DNA of 9,777 bases. It comes from Flavobacterium sp. (GTDB lineage: Bacteria; Bacteroidota; Bacteroidia; Flavobacteriales; Flavobacteriaceae). The notes under the pieces are model-generated. The model was given only the letters and a program-made list of their open reading frames with translations. It ran no database searches and was not told the origin of the DNA. Location of the stretch: contig JAHEBK010000026.1 of NCBI GenBank assembly GCA_024642295.1, forward strand, positions 1,392 through 11,168. The letters are read 5' to 3'. Numbering within the stretch: position 1 is the stretch's first letter; the number at the start of each line of letters is the position of its first letter. The position numbers were made by a program, and so were the translations under genes. Shown piece by piece: positions 1 through 6,157 of the stretch.

Positions 1-297
1 CATTTTGCTCAAAAAGAATTGGGAGATATCGTTTATGTAGAAGTAGAAACTTTGGATCAAGTTCTTGAACAAGATGAAGTTTTTGGTACTGTTGAAGCTG
101 TTAAAACTGTTTCAGATTTGTTTCTTCCAATGGCGGGAGAAATTATTGAATTTAATGATTCTTTAGAAGATACTCCAGAAGCAGTAAATTCAGATCCTTA
201 TGGTGCAGGTTGGATGATTAAAGTGAAGGTTTCTGATGCGTCAGCTTATGATTCATTACTTTCGGATCAAGATTATAAAGAATTGATAGGTGCTTAA
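1..297 (+). CDS. gcvH: Glycine cleavage system H protein, 5' end missing (partial)
   Basis: Lipoyl carrier protein of the glycine cleavage system: its lipoyl-lysine arm carries the aminomethyl group from the P protein to the T protein and is reoxidised by the L protein, in the cytoplasm. Frame 1 is open from the window edge and begins HFAQKELGDIVYVEVE, a typical GcvH stretch; the TTG at 19 lies inside this conserved region and is not the start. The lipoylation site is the lysine in GTVEAVKTVSD (codon 103-105), followed by LFLPMAGEI. The visible 98 residues match the C-terminal three quarters of the usual protein of about 126 residues, and the C-terminus is intact (PYGAGWMIKVKV, then the stop at 295-297). 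The next gene overlaps its last 8 bases, so the two are probably cotranscribed and translationally coupled. Identification is near certain; only the N-terminus is unseen. Confidence 0.97.
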   Translation, partial: HFAQKELGDIVYVEVETLDQVLEQDEVFGTVEAVKTVSDLFLPMAGEIIEFNDSLEDTPEAVNSDPYGAGWMIKVKVSDASAYDSLLSDQDYKELIGA

Positions 298-676
298 GAA
301 GTTCTTTTTTTTGGTAGCTATTTTTTGGACATGCATTGTGTTAGTACTTTGCTTGATTCGATTAGATGGTGCTCCAAAAATAGAAGTTGTCAATTTTGAT
401 AAATACGTTCATATTTTTTTTCATTTTGTATTTACAATGCTTTGGTATTTATTTTTCAGATTGGAGTTTAAAAATGATAAAAAGTACAAACCATTTATAG
501 TTTCATTTGCCTTCTCAGTGCTGTTTGGAATAATGATCGAAATATTACAACAATTTTGTACGGTTAGTCGCTCCGGAGATGTGCTAGATGTCTTCGCAAA
601 TACTTTTGGCGCAAGTGTTGCAATCAGTTTGTTCGTTGTATTAGACAATTATAAATGTTTCAAAAATATAAGTTAA
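290..676 (+). CDS. VanZ-family small integral membrane protein
   Basis: A 128-residue membrane protein with the VanZ-like pattern. It has an N-terminal hydrophobic helix (about 4-23), then DKYVHIFFHFVF (37-48) leading a second helix, a third helix around 69-88 ending in GIMIEILQQF, and the family signature with R94, SGDVLD and ANTFGA (94-108) before a last helix (about 106-118). VanZ was named for weak teicoplanin resistance in enterococci, but most homologues, including single-gene Bacteroidota copies like this, have no proven role. The start is GTG at 290: an in-frame stop at 284-286 blocks any longer form, and no ATG lies near the N-terminus. It overlaps gcvH by 8 bases and is followed at once by a terminator, so it is the last gene of the gcvH transcript. 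The family call is fairly firm and the function is unknown. Confidence 0.85.
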   Translation: MLKKFFFLVAIFWTCIVLVLCLIRLDGAPKIEVVNFDKYVHIFFHFVFTMLWYLFFRLEFKNDKKYKPFIVSFAFSVLFGIMIEILQQFCTVSRSGDVLDVFANTFGASVAISLFVVLDNYKCFKNIS

Positions 677-681
677 TTATC

Positions 682-705
682 AATCCCACTAAGGTGGGAT
701 TTTTT
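682..705 (+). terminator. Intrinsic terminator after the VanZ gene
   Basis: A perfect 8-bp stem, AATCCCAC (682-689) and GTGGGATT (694-701), encloses the loop TAAG and runs directly into a T tract ending at 705. It lies 5 bases past the VanZ stop codon and ends the gcvH-vanZ transcript, separating it from remB. Confidence 0.88.
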
Positions 706-739
706 CTATAACAGAATCATATAATTACGATTAATAAAT

Positions 740-2845
740 ATGAAAAAGGTATTATTTTCTGCTCTATTGTCTTTGGTTGCTTTTTTTGCTGTTTCTCAAA
801 ACACAGCTGATGATTTTCAAGAACGATTCCCTGTTTTTGATAGCTGTAAAGAATTAGATAATACCAGTTTGGAAAACTGTTTCTATACGGAAGTTCAAAA
901 TTTTATTTTTCAAAATTTTGTTATTCCAGAACGGTTAAAGAAAGATAATTTTAAAGGAGAAATAAAAGTTCTTTTTGAAGTAGACAGTAATGGTGTATTT
1001 AAAATCATTTATGTCAATGCGATTGATGCAGATTTAATAAAAGAGACTAAAAGAGTTTTTGCTCAATTTCCAAAAATTCATCCATCCACTTATAATGGAA
1101 AACCAACCTATTCCAAATATAATTTTACCATTTTAATTCCATTAGAGAAATCAGAGAACGTCGTTTCTACTGTTAAAACTACTGTTGGTTTGGTTCCAAA
1201 CAAGTCTAAAGAACTTACGGAATTAGAAAGTATCGTCTATCAAAAATATTCAAATCCTGAATTTCAAAGTCATTTGAATATTCCGTTTTCACATAGTTAT
1301 TATGCGCAATTTGATTCCTCTTTAAATCAAGTAGGAAGTAATAGTCATACGGCTTCAAAACCGTATACGTATGCGGAGGTTTCTAAATACTACGATCTAA
1401 AAGAAGTCAATGAAAAGTTGCAGAAAAAAGCTTCGGGTTGGTGGGCACGAAAATTATGGAATGAAAACATGGTTGCGATTCAAGCTGAGGATTATTGGTT
1501 TAATGTAAACCCTATTTTAGATTTACAATTGGGTAAAGATAGCAAGAGTACTGCTTCCTATACCTATGTAAATACGAGAGCTATTAATTTTAGAGGAGGA
1601 CTGGGAAGTCAATTGAATTTCACCGCTACTATTTTTGAGAGTCAAGGTCGTTTTGCGGATTATTTCAATCGTTATGCCGAATCGATAAAACCAGCTGGCG
1701 GAAATCCAGCCATAATTCCTGGGGTTGGAATTTCTAAGGATTTTAAAACAGATGCCTATGATTTTCCATTGGCGGAAGCCAATTTGACTTTTACGCCTAA
1801 TAAATTTATCGATTTGCAATTGGGATATGGTCGCAATTTTATTGGTGATGGCTATCGCTCTTTGTTGGAGACCGATGGAGCGAGTCCGTATCCGTATTTT
1901 AAAATAAACACGAATTTTTGGAAAATAAAGTATACCAATACCTATATGTGGCTTAAGGATGTGCGTCCCGATGTTACGGTAGAGCGTACGTATGCAACCA
2001 AGTTTATGGCGAATCACTATTTGAGTTGGAATGTTTCGAACCGTTTAAATCTTGGTTTTTTCGAATCGGTAATTTGGACCAATACGAATGATCGCGGATT
2101 TGATGCGAGTTTTGTAAATCCAATAGTGTTTTATCGTTCGGTAGAGTTTGCTTCTTCGGCAAGAACAGGAAATGCTTTGTTGGGATTGACTTACAAGTAT
2201 AAATGGAATAATAGCGTTAATTTATACGGGCAATTCCTTTTAGATGAGTTTGCCCTTGGGGATGTTAAAAAAGGAGAAAACAGTTGGCGAAATAAATATG
2301 GATACCAATTAGGTGCCAAATATTATAACGCTTTCCATATTGATAATTTGTTGTTACAATTAGAGTACAATCATGTGCGCCCCTATGTGTATTCACATAG
2401 TGATCCTATTACGAATTACGGACACAACAATCAAAGTATTGGTCATCAGTGGGGTGGGAACTTTGGTGAGTTTATAGCAATCGCTCGTTATCACAAAGAA
2501 CGTTATTTTGCGGATGCCAAGTTTACGATGGGAACTCGTGGATTTGATTTTGCTGATACAGGAGCCAAATCTAATTATGGAGGAAATATTTATAGAGATT
2601 ACGATTTAGATCGATCTGCGGACACAGGTGTAAAAGTAGGGCAAGGAAACAAGACTTCTGTTTTTATTGCTGATGTGCAAACGGGTTATTTGGTGAATCC
2701 TTCTACAAATCTCAAGTTATTTGTAAGTTATATTTACAGAAATTTTAATCCGTTGCAGAATACGGCTACTAATTTCAAAGAAAACACGAATTGGTTAAAC
2801 ATAGGTTTACGTGCTGATGTTTTTAATTGGTATTTTGATTACTAG
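740..2845 (+). CDS. remB: Gliding motility protein RemB: TonB-C-like domain plus outer-membrane beta-barrel
   Basis: A 701-residue envelope protein. Residues 1-20 form a signal peptide (MKKVLFSALLSLVAFFAVSQ). Residues about 28-135 resemble the C-terminal domain of TonB-type proteins of Bacteroidota: FPVFDSC, a second cysteine in LENCF (C36 and C47), the segment GEIKVLFEVDSNG, and a closing strand ILIPL. A linker (about 140-240, with a helical stretch near KEVNEKLQKK) leads to a long region of alternating aromatic and polar residues (about 250-701). This includes LQLGYGRNFIGDGYRSLLE and ends in an amphipathic strand with terminal FDY, as expected for an outer-membrane barrel; Wzi-like capsule assembly barrels are the nearest family I can suggest. 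I recognise the protein as RemB, needed for normal gliding in Flavobacterium johnsoniae; the biochemical role is not established. The start is the ATG at 740 just before the signal peptide. No clear promoter is visible. The frame is intact. Confidence 0.82.
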   Translation: MKKVLFSALLSLVAFFAVSQNTADDFQERFPVFDSCKELDNTSLENCFYTEVQNFIFQNFVIPERLKKDNFKGEIKVLFEVDSNGVFKIIYVNAIDADLIKETKRVFAQFPKIHPSTYNGKPTYSKYNFTILIPLEKSENVVSTVKTTVGLVPNKSKELTELESIVYQKYSNPEFQSHLNIPFSHSYYAQFDSSLNQVGSNSHTASKPYTYAEVSKYYDLKEVNEKLQKKASGWWARKLWNENMVAIQAEDYWFNVNPILDLQLGKDSKSTASYTYVNTRAINFRGGLGSQLNFTATIFESQGRFADYFNRYAESIKPAGGNPAIIPGVGISKDFKTDAYDFPLAEANLTFTPNKFIDLQLGYGRNFIGDGYRSLLETDGASPYPYFKINTNFWKIKYTNTYMWLKDVRPDVTVERTYATKFMANHYLSWNVSNRLNLGFFESVIWTNTNDRGFDASFVNPIVFYRSVEFASSARTGNALLGLTYKYKWNNSVNLYGQFLLDEFALGDVKKGENSWRNKYGYQLGAKYYNAFHIDNLLLQLEYNHVRPYVYSHSDPITNYGHNNQSIGHQWGGNFGEFIAIARYHKERYFADAKFTMGTRGFDFADTGAKSNYGGNIYRDYDLDRSADTGVKVGQGNKTSVFIADVQTGYLVNPSTNLKLFVSYIYRNFNPLQNTATNFKENTNWLNIGLRADVFNWYFDY

Positions 2846-2885
2846 TTTTAAATATGCGATAAAGCTTTTTTTTATGAATAGTTTT

Positions 2886-2916
2886 TTGCCAAATCCCTTT
2901 TGTTAAGTTACTTTTG
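2886..2916 (+). promoter_or_regulatory. Bacteroidota-type promoter of the cytochrome oxidase operon
   Basis: A -33 element TTG (2886-2888) is followed after 20 bases by TACTTTTG (2909-2916), an exact match to the Bacteroidota -7 consensus TAnnTTTG. Transcription would begin around 2921-2924, giving a leader of roughly 15 bases before the cyoE ATG at 2937. It lies in the 91-bp gap after remB and so gives the oxidase genes their own transcript. Confidence 0.7.
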
Positions 2917-2936
2917 CATCAGTTTTATAAAACTTA

Positions 2937-3851
2937 ATGAAAACGGCATTGAATACGGCTACAAATACATTTTCTCTTAAAGCAGTTTTTACGGATTTTA
3001 AAGAAATCACTAAAGCAGGATTGGCAATTAGTGTTTTGTTTTCTTCGATCGCGGGATACCTTTTGGGATTTAGTGAGGAGCATCCATTTCAATGGTCGGT
3101 TTTAATGATGCTTTGCATTGGAGGTTATTGTATGGTGGGCGCTTCAAATGCTTACAATCAGGTGATTGAGAAGGATTTGGATAAATTGATGGATCGAACT
3201 AAAAATCGTCCTGTTCCTTCAGGAAGAATGTCTTCGAAAACCGCTTTAATTGTTGCCAGTTTGCTTACTTTAGTGGGATTGTCATTGTTGTATATGATAA
3301 ACCCAAAAACGGCCATGTTTGGTGCTATTTCGATTTTTCTATACACGAGTGTTTATACTCCTTTAAAAACAGTCACTTCATTGTCGGTTTTTGTGGGTGC
3401 TTTTCCAGGTGCGATTCCCTTTATGTTAGGATGGGTGGCTGCTACAGGAAATTTCGGAATTGAAGCAGGAACCTTGTTTTTGATTCAGTTTTTTTGGCAG
3501 TTTCCTCATTTTTGGGCCATTGGTTGGTTTTTGTATGAGGACTATGAAAAGGCAGGAATTTTTATGTTGCCTACTGGAAAGAAAGATAAAGGAACGGCGA
3601 TGCAAGTTATCTTGTATACCGTTTGGTTAATTATCGCATCTTTACTACCTTCACTGGGTTATACAGGACAATTTTATATAGGAACCCTTGCGGCTGTTTT
3701 TGTTTTTGTTTTGGGATTATGGATGTTGTATTATGCGGTGAATTTGTATAAGTTAAGAACAGCCAAAGCTGCTAGAACATTGATGTTGGTTAGTGTTTCT
3801 TATATTTCATTATTGCAGTTGGTTTATATAATAGATAAATTTTTAAGATAA
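2937..3851 (+). CDS. cyoE: Protoheme IX farnesyltransferase (heme O synthase)
   Basis: An inner-membrane prenyltransferase of the UbiA superfamily that adds a farnesyl group to heme b to make heme O, the precursor of heme A for oxidase subunit I. The 304-residue length is normal. The first Asp-rich motif is at N74-P92: the family's N-x3-D-x-D-x-D-x2-M-x-R-T pattern is met as N74, E78, D80, D82, M85, R87 and T88, with Glu in place of the first Asp, a conservative change. The second conserved region reads YTPLKTVTS and GAIPFMLGW (140-166), and the late motif is WQFPHFW then EDYEKAGIFMLP (187-212). About eight to nine hydrophobic helices are visible. The ATG at 2937 sits about 15 bases after the predicted transcription start. 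It leads the oxidase operon, one base ahead of the next gene. The symbol ctaB is also used for this family. Confidence 0.95.
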   Translation: MKTALNTATNTFSLKAVFTDFKEITKAGLAISVLFSSIAGYLLGFSEEHPFQWSVLMMLCIGGYCMVGASNAYNQVIEKDLDKLMDRTKNRPVPSGRMSSKTALIVASLLTLVGLSLLYMINPKTAMFGAISIFLYTSVYTPLKTVTSLSVFVGAFPGAIPFMLGWVAATGNFGIEAGTLFLIQFFWQFPHFWAIGWFLYEDYEKAGIFMLPTGKKDKGTAMQVILYTVWLIIASLLPSLGYTGQFYIGTLAAVFVFVLGLWMLYYAVNLYKLRTAKAARTLMLVSVSYISLLQLVYIIDKFLR

Positions 3852-3852
3852 G

Positions 3853-4440
3853 ATGAGTATGACAATGAGTGTTAGTGAGCATCAAGCAAGAACAGCAAGA
3901 TCGTATAAGATGATTTTATTGTTTGCGATTATTAGTATGACAATGATGTTTGCAGGACTTACAAGTGCGTTTATTGTAAGTAAGTCAAGAGTAGATTGGC
4001 TAAAGGATTTTAACTTTCCTTCTGCTTTTTTTGGTAGTACAGCAGTGATAGTAGCTTGCAGTGTTGCTATTCATTTGGCTAAAAAAGCCATTCAAAAAGA
4101 CAATCGCCAACAAACAACATTATTTTTGTTGACGACTTTAGTGTTAGGGATTCTATTTGTAACTTTGCAATTTGTTGGGTTTTCTCAGTTAGTTGCTATG
4201 GGGTATTATCCTACTGGAGCTTCAAGTGTGATTACAACAACTTTTTTGTATGTAATCGCTTTTGTGCACTTGTTGCACTTGGCTGGAGGTCTGATTTCAT
4301 TATTAATTGTAATTTATAATCATTTTAAACAAAAATACAATTCAACTCAAACTCTTGGTATAGAACTAGCTGCGATCTATTGGCATTTTCTAGATTTATT
4401 ATGGTTGTGTTTATTTGTGTTTTTATATTTCTTTAAATAA
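3853..4440 (+). CDS. Cytochrome c oxidase subunit III family protein, short paralogue
   Basis: A 195-residue protein with five predicted helices (about 20-42, 57-76, 88-108, 124-155, 173-194) and the signature YWHFLDLLW (176-184) in the last helix, which is diagnostic of heme-copper oxidase subunit III. VHLLHLAGG (138-146) stands where classical subunits have GFHGxHV. The conserved glutamate of the helix that normally reads GSQAWEW or GQAYEY is absent: the matching stretch is LQFVGFSQL (105-113). It is therefore a divergent paralogue of the longer subunit III encoded next. Subunit III stabilises subunit I and the proton uptake path; what a second divergent copy does is not clear. The start is the ATG at 3853, one base after the cyoE stop; in-frame ATGs at 3859 and 3865 are alternatives. 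The family assignment is firm and its exact place in the enzyme is inferred. Confidence 0.88.
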   Translation: MSMTMSVSEHQARTARSYKMILLFAIISMTMMFAGLTSAFIVSKSRVDWLKDFNFPSAFFGSTAVIVACSVAIHLAKKAIQKDNRQQTTLFLLTTLVLGILFVTLQFVGFSQLVAMGYYPTGASSVITTTFLYVIAFVHLLHLAGGLISLLIVIYNHFKQKYNSTQTLGIELAAIYWHFLDLLWLCLFVFLYFFK

Positions 4441-4450
4441 GAAAAAAACG

Positions 4451-4458
4451 TAAATTTG
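4451..4458 (+). promoter_or_regulatory. Possible internal promoter -7 box before ctaE
   Basis: TAAATTTG in the 42-bp gap between the two subunit III genes matches the Bacteroidota -7 consensus TAnnTTTG exactly and lies 24 bases before the ctaE ATG. No TTG is found at the right distance upstream, so this may be a weak internal promoter or a chance match in AT-rich DNA. Confidence 0.35.
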
Positions 4459-4482
4459 GAAACTTTTTAACGAATAACTTTT

Positions 4483-5514
4483 ATGGGAGCGACAGTTACT
4501 ACTGCAAATAGTCAAGACAAAACATGGGGAGGCGGCGCTAATGAGCCAATGGGAGCCAGTTATGGTAAATTAATGATGTGGTTTTTTATCCTATCAGATG
4601 CCTTAACATTCTCGGGATTTTTAGGAGCCTACGGTTTTTCTAGATTTAAATTTATTGAAACTTGGCCTTTGGCCGATGAAGTGTTTACACACTTTCCATT
4701 TATGCATGGAGTATCTGCTCCAATGTATTATGTAGCATTAATGACTTTTATTTTGATTTTTTCTTCTGTAACAATGGTTTTAGCTGTTGATGCAGGGCAT
4801 CAGTTAAAGAAAAGTAAAGTTGCTGTTTATATGTTTTTAACCATTATCGGTGGTTTGATTTTCGTTGGTTCTCAAGCTTGGGAGTGGAAAAATTTTATTA
4901 CAGGTGAATACGGTGCAATCGAAACACAAGGTGGTAGCTTATTGCAATTTGTTGACAAAGAAGGAAAGCGCGTTGCTTTGGCTGATTTTGCTGCAACTTT
5001 GCCTGAAACAAGAGAAAGACATGCATCCAATAAAGGAGCTTGGTTTGTAAGCGAACCAGAATTGCCTTCTTACTCAGTTGAAGAAATTCAAGCTGGTTTT
5101 AAAGCACATCCAGATTTGTTAATTAGAACAGAAGTGATTTACGAAGCGGATGAAGCTTCTGCTGCTGATACTAAAATCAATCACGATTTAACTAAAGTAA
5201 AACACAAAACTGTTTTAACTAGAGAAGAATCTGAATTGAGATTGGGTCAAGCAAAATATGTTGTTGAAGGAGCTAACTTGATAAGAAACGAGTACGGAAG
5301 TAAATTATTTGCTGATTTCTTCTTCTTTATTACTGGTTTCCACGGTTTCCACGTATTCTCTGGAGTAATTATCAATATTATCATTTTCTTTAATGTTCTA
5401 ATCGGAACTTACGAAAAGCGTAAAAGCTACGAAATGGTTGAAAAAGTGGGGTTATACTGGCACTTTGTAGATTTAGTTTGGGTATTCGTATTTACAGTTT
5501 TCTATCTAGTTTAA
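4483..5514 (+). CDS. ctaE: Cytochrome c oxidase subunit III with a large inserted domain
   Basis: Structural subunit III of a heme-copper cytochrome oxidase in the inner membrane. The 343 residues carry the family marks: MMWFFILSDALTFSGF (31-46), GSQAWEW with the conserved glutamate E134, TGFHGFHVFSG (284-294) and YWHFVDLVWVF (325-335). Five helices are predicted (about 30-50, 79-102, 113-135, 274-306, 322-342), the core usual for bacterial subunits that lack the first two helices of the mitochondrial form. Between the third and fourth is a hydrophilic insert of about 125 residues (146-270), including the segments LPETRERHASNKGAW and LTREESELRLGQAKY. By the known topology of the family this loop faces the periplasm. 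Typical subunits have only about 15 residues there. The start is the ATG at 4483. Subunit IV follows after 18 bases. The identification is firm; the role of the insert is unknown. Confidence 0.94.
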   Translation: MGATVTTANSQDKTWGGGANEPMGASYGKLMMWFFILSDALTFSGFLGAYGFSRFKFIETWPLADEVFTHFPFMHGVSAPMYYVALMTFILIFSSVTMVLAVDAGHQLKKSKVAVYMFLTIIGGLIFVGSQAWEWKNFITGEYGAIETQGGSLLQFVDKEGKRVALADFAATLPETRERHASNKGAWFVSEPELPSYSVEEIQAGFKAHPDLLIRTEVIYEADEASAADTKINHDLTKVKHKTVLTREESELRLGQAKYVVEGANLIRNEYGSKLFADFFFFITGFHGFHVFSGVIINIIIFFNVLIGTYEKRKSYEMVEKVGLYWHFVDLVWVFVFTVFYLV

Positions 5515-5532
5515 TTTTTTAAAAGTATTATT

Positions 5533-5883
5533 ATGTCAGACGCACATGAATCTAATATAGGTCTTATCTGGAAAGTATTCGGGATATTATCTGCGGTAAC
5601 GATTGTAGAAGTAATTTTAGGTATCTATAAGCCAGAATCATTACACTTGAATCATTTCTTAGGAATGAATTTATTGAATTGGATTTTTTATATCTTAACA
5701 ATATTTAAAGCTTACTATATCGTATGGTCTTTTATGCACATGGGTGGTGAAAAGAGCAGTTTAAGATGGTCAGTTGTATCACCATTAATTTTCTTGGTAT
5801 TGTATTTATTATTCATCCTCTTAACTGAGGGACACTATATTTATGGGGTTTTTAAGGATTCAACTATTAAGTGGAATTTTTAA
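5533..5883 (+). CDS. Cytochrome c oxidase subunit IV (prokaryotic COX4 family)
   Basis: A small subunit of the heme-copper oxidase, 116 residues with three helices (about 11-32, 46-67, 80-101), the architecture of the prokaryotic COX4 family (caa3/bo3 subunit IV). Family marks are the glutamate in helix 1 (TIVEVILG), the cluster FKAYYIVWSFMHM (58-70) at the end of helix 2, then GGEKSSLRW entering helix 3. In related oxidases this subunit aids assembly and stability rather than catalysis. It is the last gene of the operon: it starts 18 bases after ctaE and is followed 19 bases later by a strong terminator. The ATG at 5533 is the only sensible start. Homologues are short and diverge quickly, so the call rests on size, topology, motif and position together. 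Confidence 0.88.
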   Translation: MSDAHESNIGLIWKVFGILSAVTIVEVILGIYKPESLHLNHFLGMNLLNWIFYILTIFKAYYIVWSFMHMGGEKSSLRWSVVSPLIFLVLYLLFILLTEGHYIYGVFKDSTIKWNF

Positions 5884-5902
5884 CACTATATTAATTCAAA
5901 CT

Positions 5903-5935
5903 AAAGGTATTCGTTTTTCGGATACCTTTTTTTTT
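5903..5935 (+). terminator. Strong intrinsic terminator of the oxidase operon
   Basis: An 11-bp stem with one G-T pair, AAAGGTATTCG (5903-5913) against CGGATACCTTT (5919-5929), closes a TTTTT loop and is followed by a T run to 5935. It ends the cyoE-ctaE-subunit IV transcript 19 bases past the last stop codon. Confidence 0.92.
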
Positions 5936-5938
5936 GCT

Positions 5939-5946
5939 TACTTTTG
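5939..5946 (+). promoter_or_regulatory. Promoter -7 box for the SCO operon or its leader
   Basis: TACTTTTG matches the -7 consensus TAnnTTTG exactly and is the same octamer as in the cyoE promoter. It begins three bases past the terminator T run. No TTG is present at -33 (that region is the terminator stem). If used, transcription would start near 5951-5954, giving a leader of about 205 bases before the first SCO-operon gene at 6158. A weaker box TAATTTCG (6129-6136) is the alternative. Confidence 0.45.
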
Positions 5947-5969
5947 TCGTGGCAAACGCAAATGCTTTC

Positions 5970-6101
5970 ATAACTGCAGATTCTCAAATTTCACAAGATT
6001 TTGTTTTAAGTAATCTGCTTAAAGCGGTATTAGCGCAAATTTATTTGTCCTTATAATTATAGATATAAGTTTTAAAGAAATATTTGCGAATCTGTGGTTG
6101 T
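5970..6101. repeat. Imperfect inverted repeat with nested hairpins (structured leader or degenerate intergenic repeat)
   Basis: The left arm 5970-5989 pairs with the right arm 6082-6101 over 20 positions with one mismatch (5984 against 6087) and three G-T pairs; the core is CAGATTCTCAAAT against ATTTGCGAATCTG. Inside the 92-base interior, 6001-6010 pairs with 6018-6027 (10 positions, including TTTAAG with CTTAAA) and CTTATA (6050-6055) pairs with TATAAG (6064-6069). In RNA this would make a three-way junction. AATCTG/CAGATT words recur. From memory, such words are common in Flavobacterium intergenic repeats, which could explain the symmetry without an RNA function. Confidence 0.5.
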
Positions 6102-6157
6102 ATTTTCTGATTTATGCGTTTAAACTGTTAATTTCGTCCTTTTAAAGATTTCTTGAA

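Larger units (their letters stand above)
5936..6157. other. 222-bp spacer between oxidase and SCO operons
   Basis: No convincing gene was found on either strand. The longest open stretch is 35 codons from a GTG at 5949 to a stop at 6054-6056, with no recognisable product. The spacer holds a promoter-like box at its start, an imperfect inverted repeat (5970-5989 with 6082-6101), two smaller hairpins inside it, and a weak second promoter-like box TAATTTCG at 6129-6136. The heptamer CGCAAAT occurs at 5957-5963 and 6034-6040, and its complement ATTTGCG at 6082-6088, so several pairings compete. I do not recognise a known riboswitch or small RNA here. Confidence 0.6.

Noticed and set aside
706..739. 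A possible promoter before remB.
   Set aside because: No TAnnTTTG box is present; the nearest sequence TAATTACG matches poorly.
1523..2017. A 164-codon open frame on the minus strand.
   Set aside because: Lies wholly inside remB, which has a coherent product; the antisense product is rich in Ile and Arg with no domain.
2857..2876. A weak hairpin with a T run after remB.
   Set aside because: The only pairing is ATAAA with TTTAT, or the loopless palindrome AAAGCTTT; too weak to call a terminator.
4865..5050. A 61-codon open frame overlapping subunit III in another frame.
   Set aside because: It falls across the insert of ctaE, and I checked whether the insert could be a frameshift artefact; the ctaE frame is continuous with family motifs on both sides, so the insert is real coding sequence and this frame is a shadow.
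5949..6056. A 35-codon open frame from GTG in the spacer, directly after a -7 box.
   Set aside because: Short, unusual start, no recognisable motif, and it runs through the inverted repeat; chance is more likely than a leaderless small gene.
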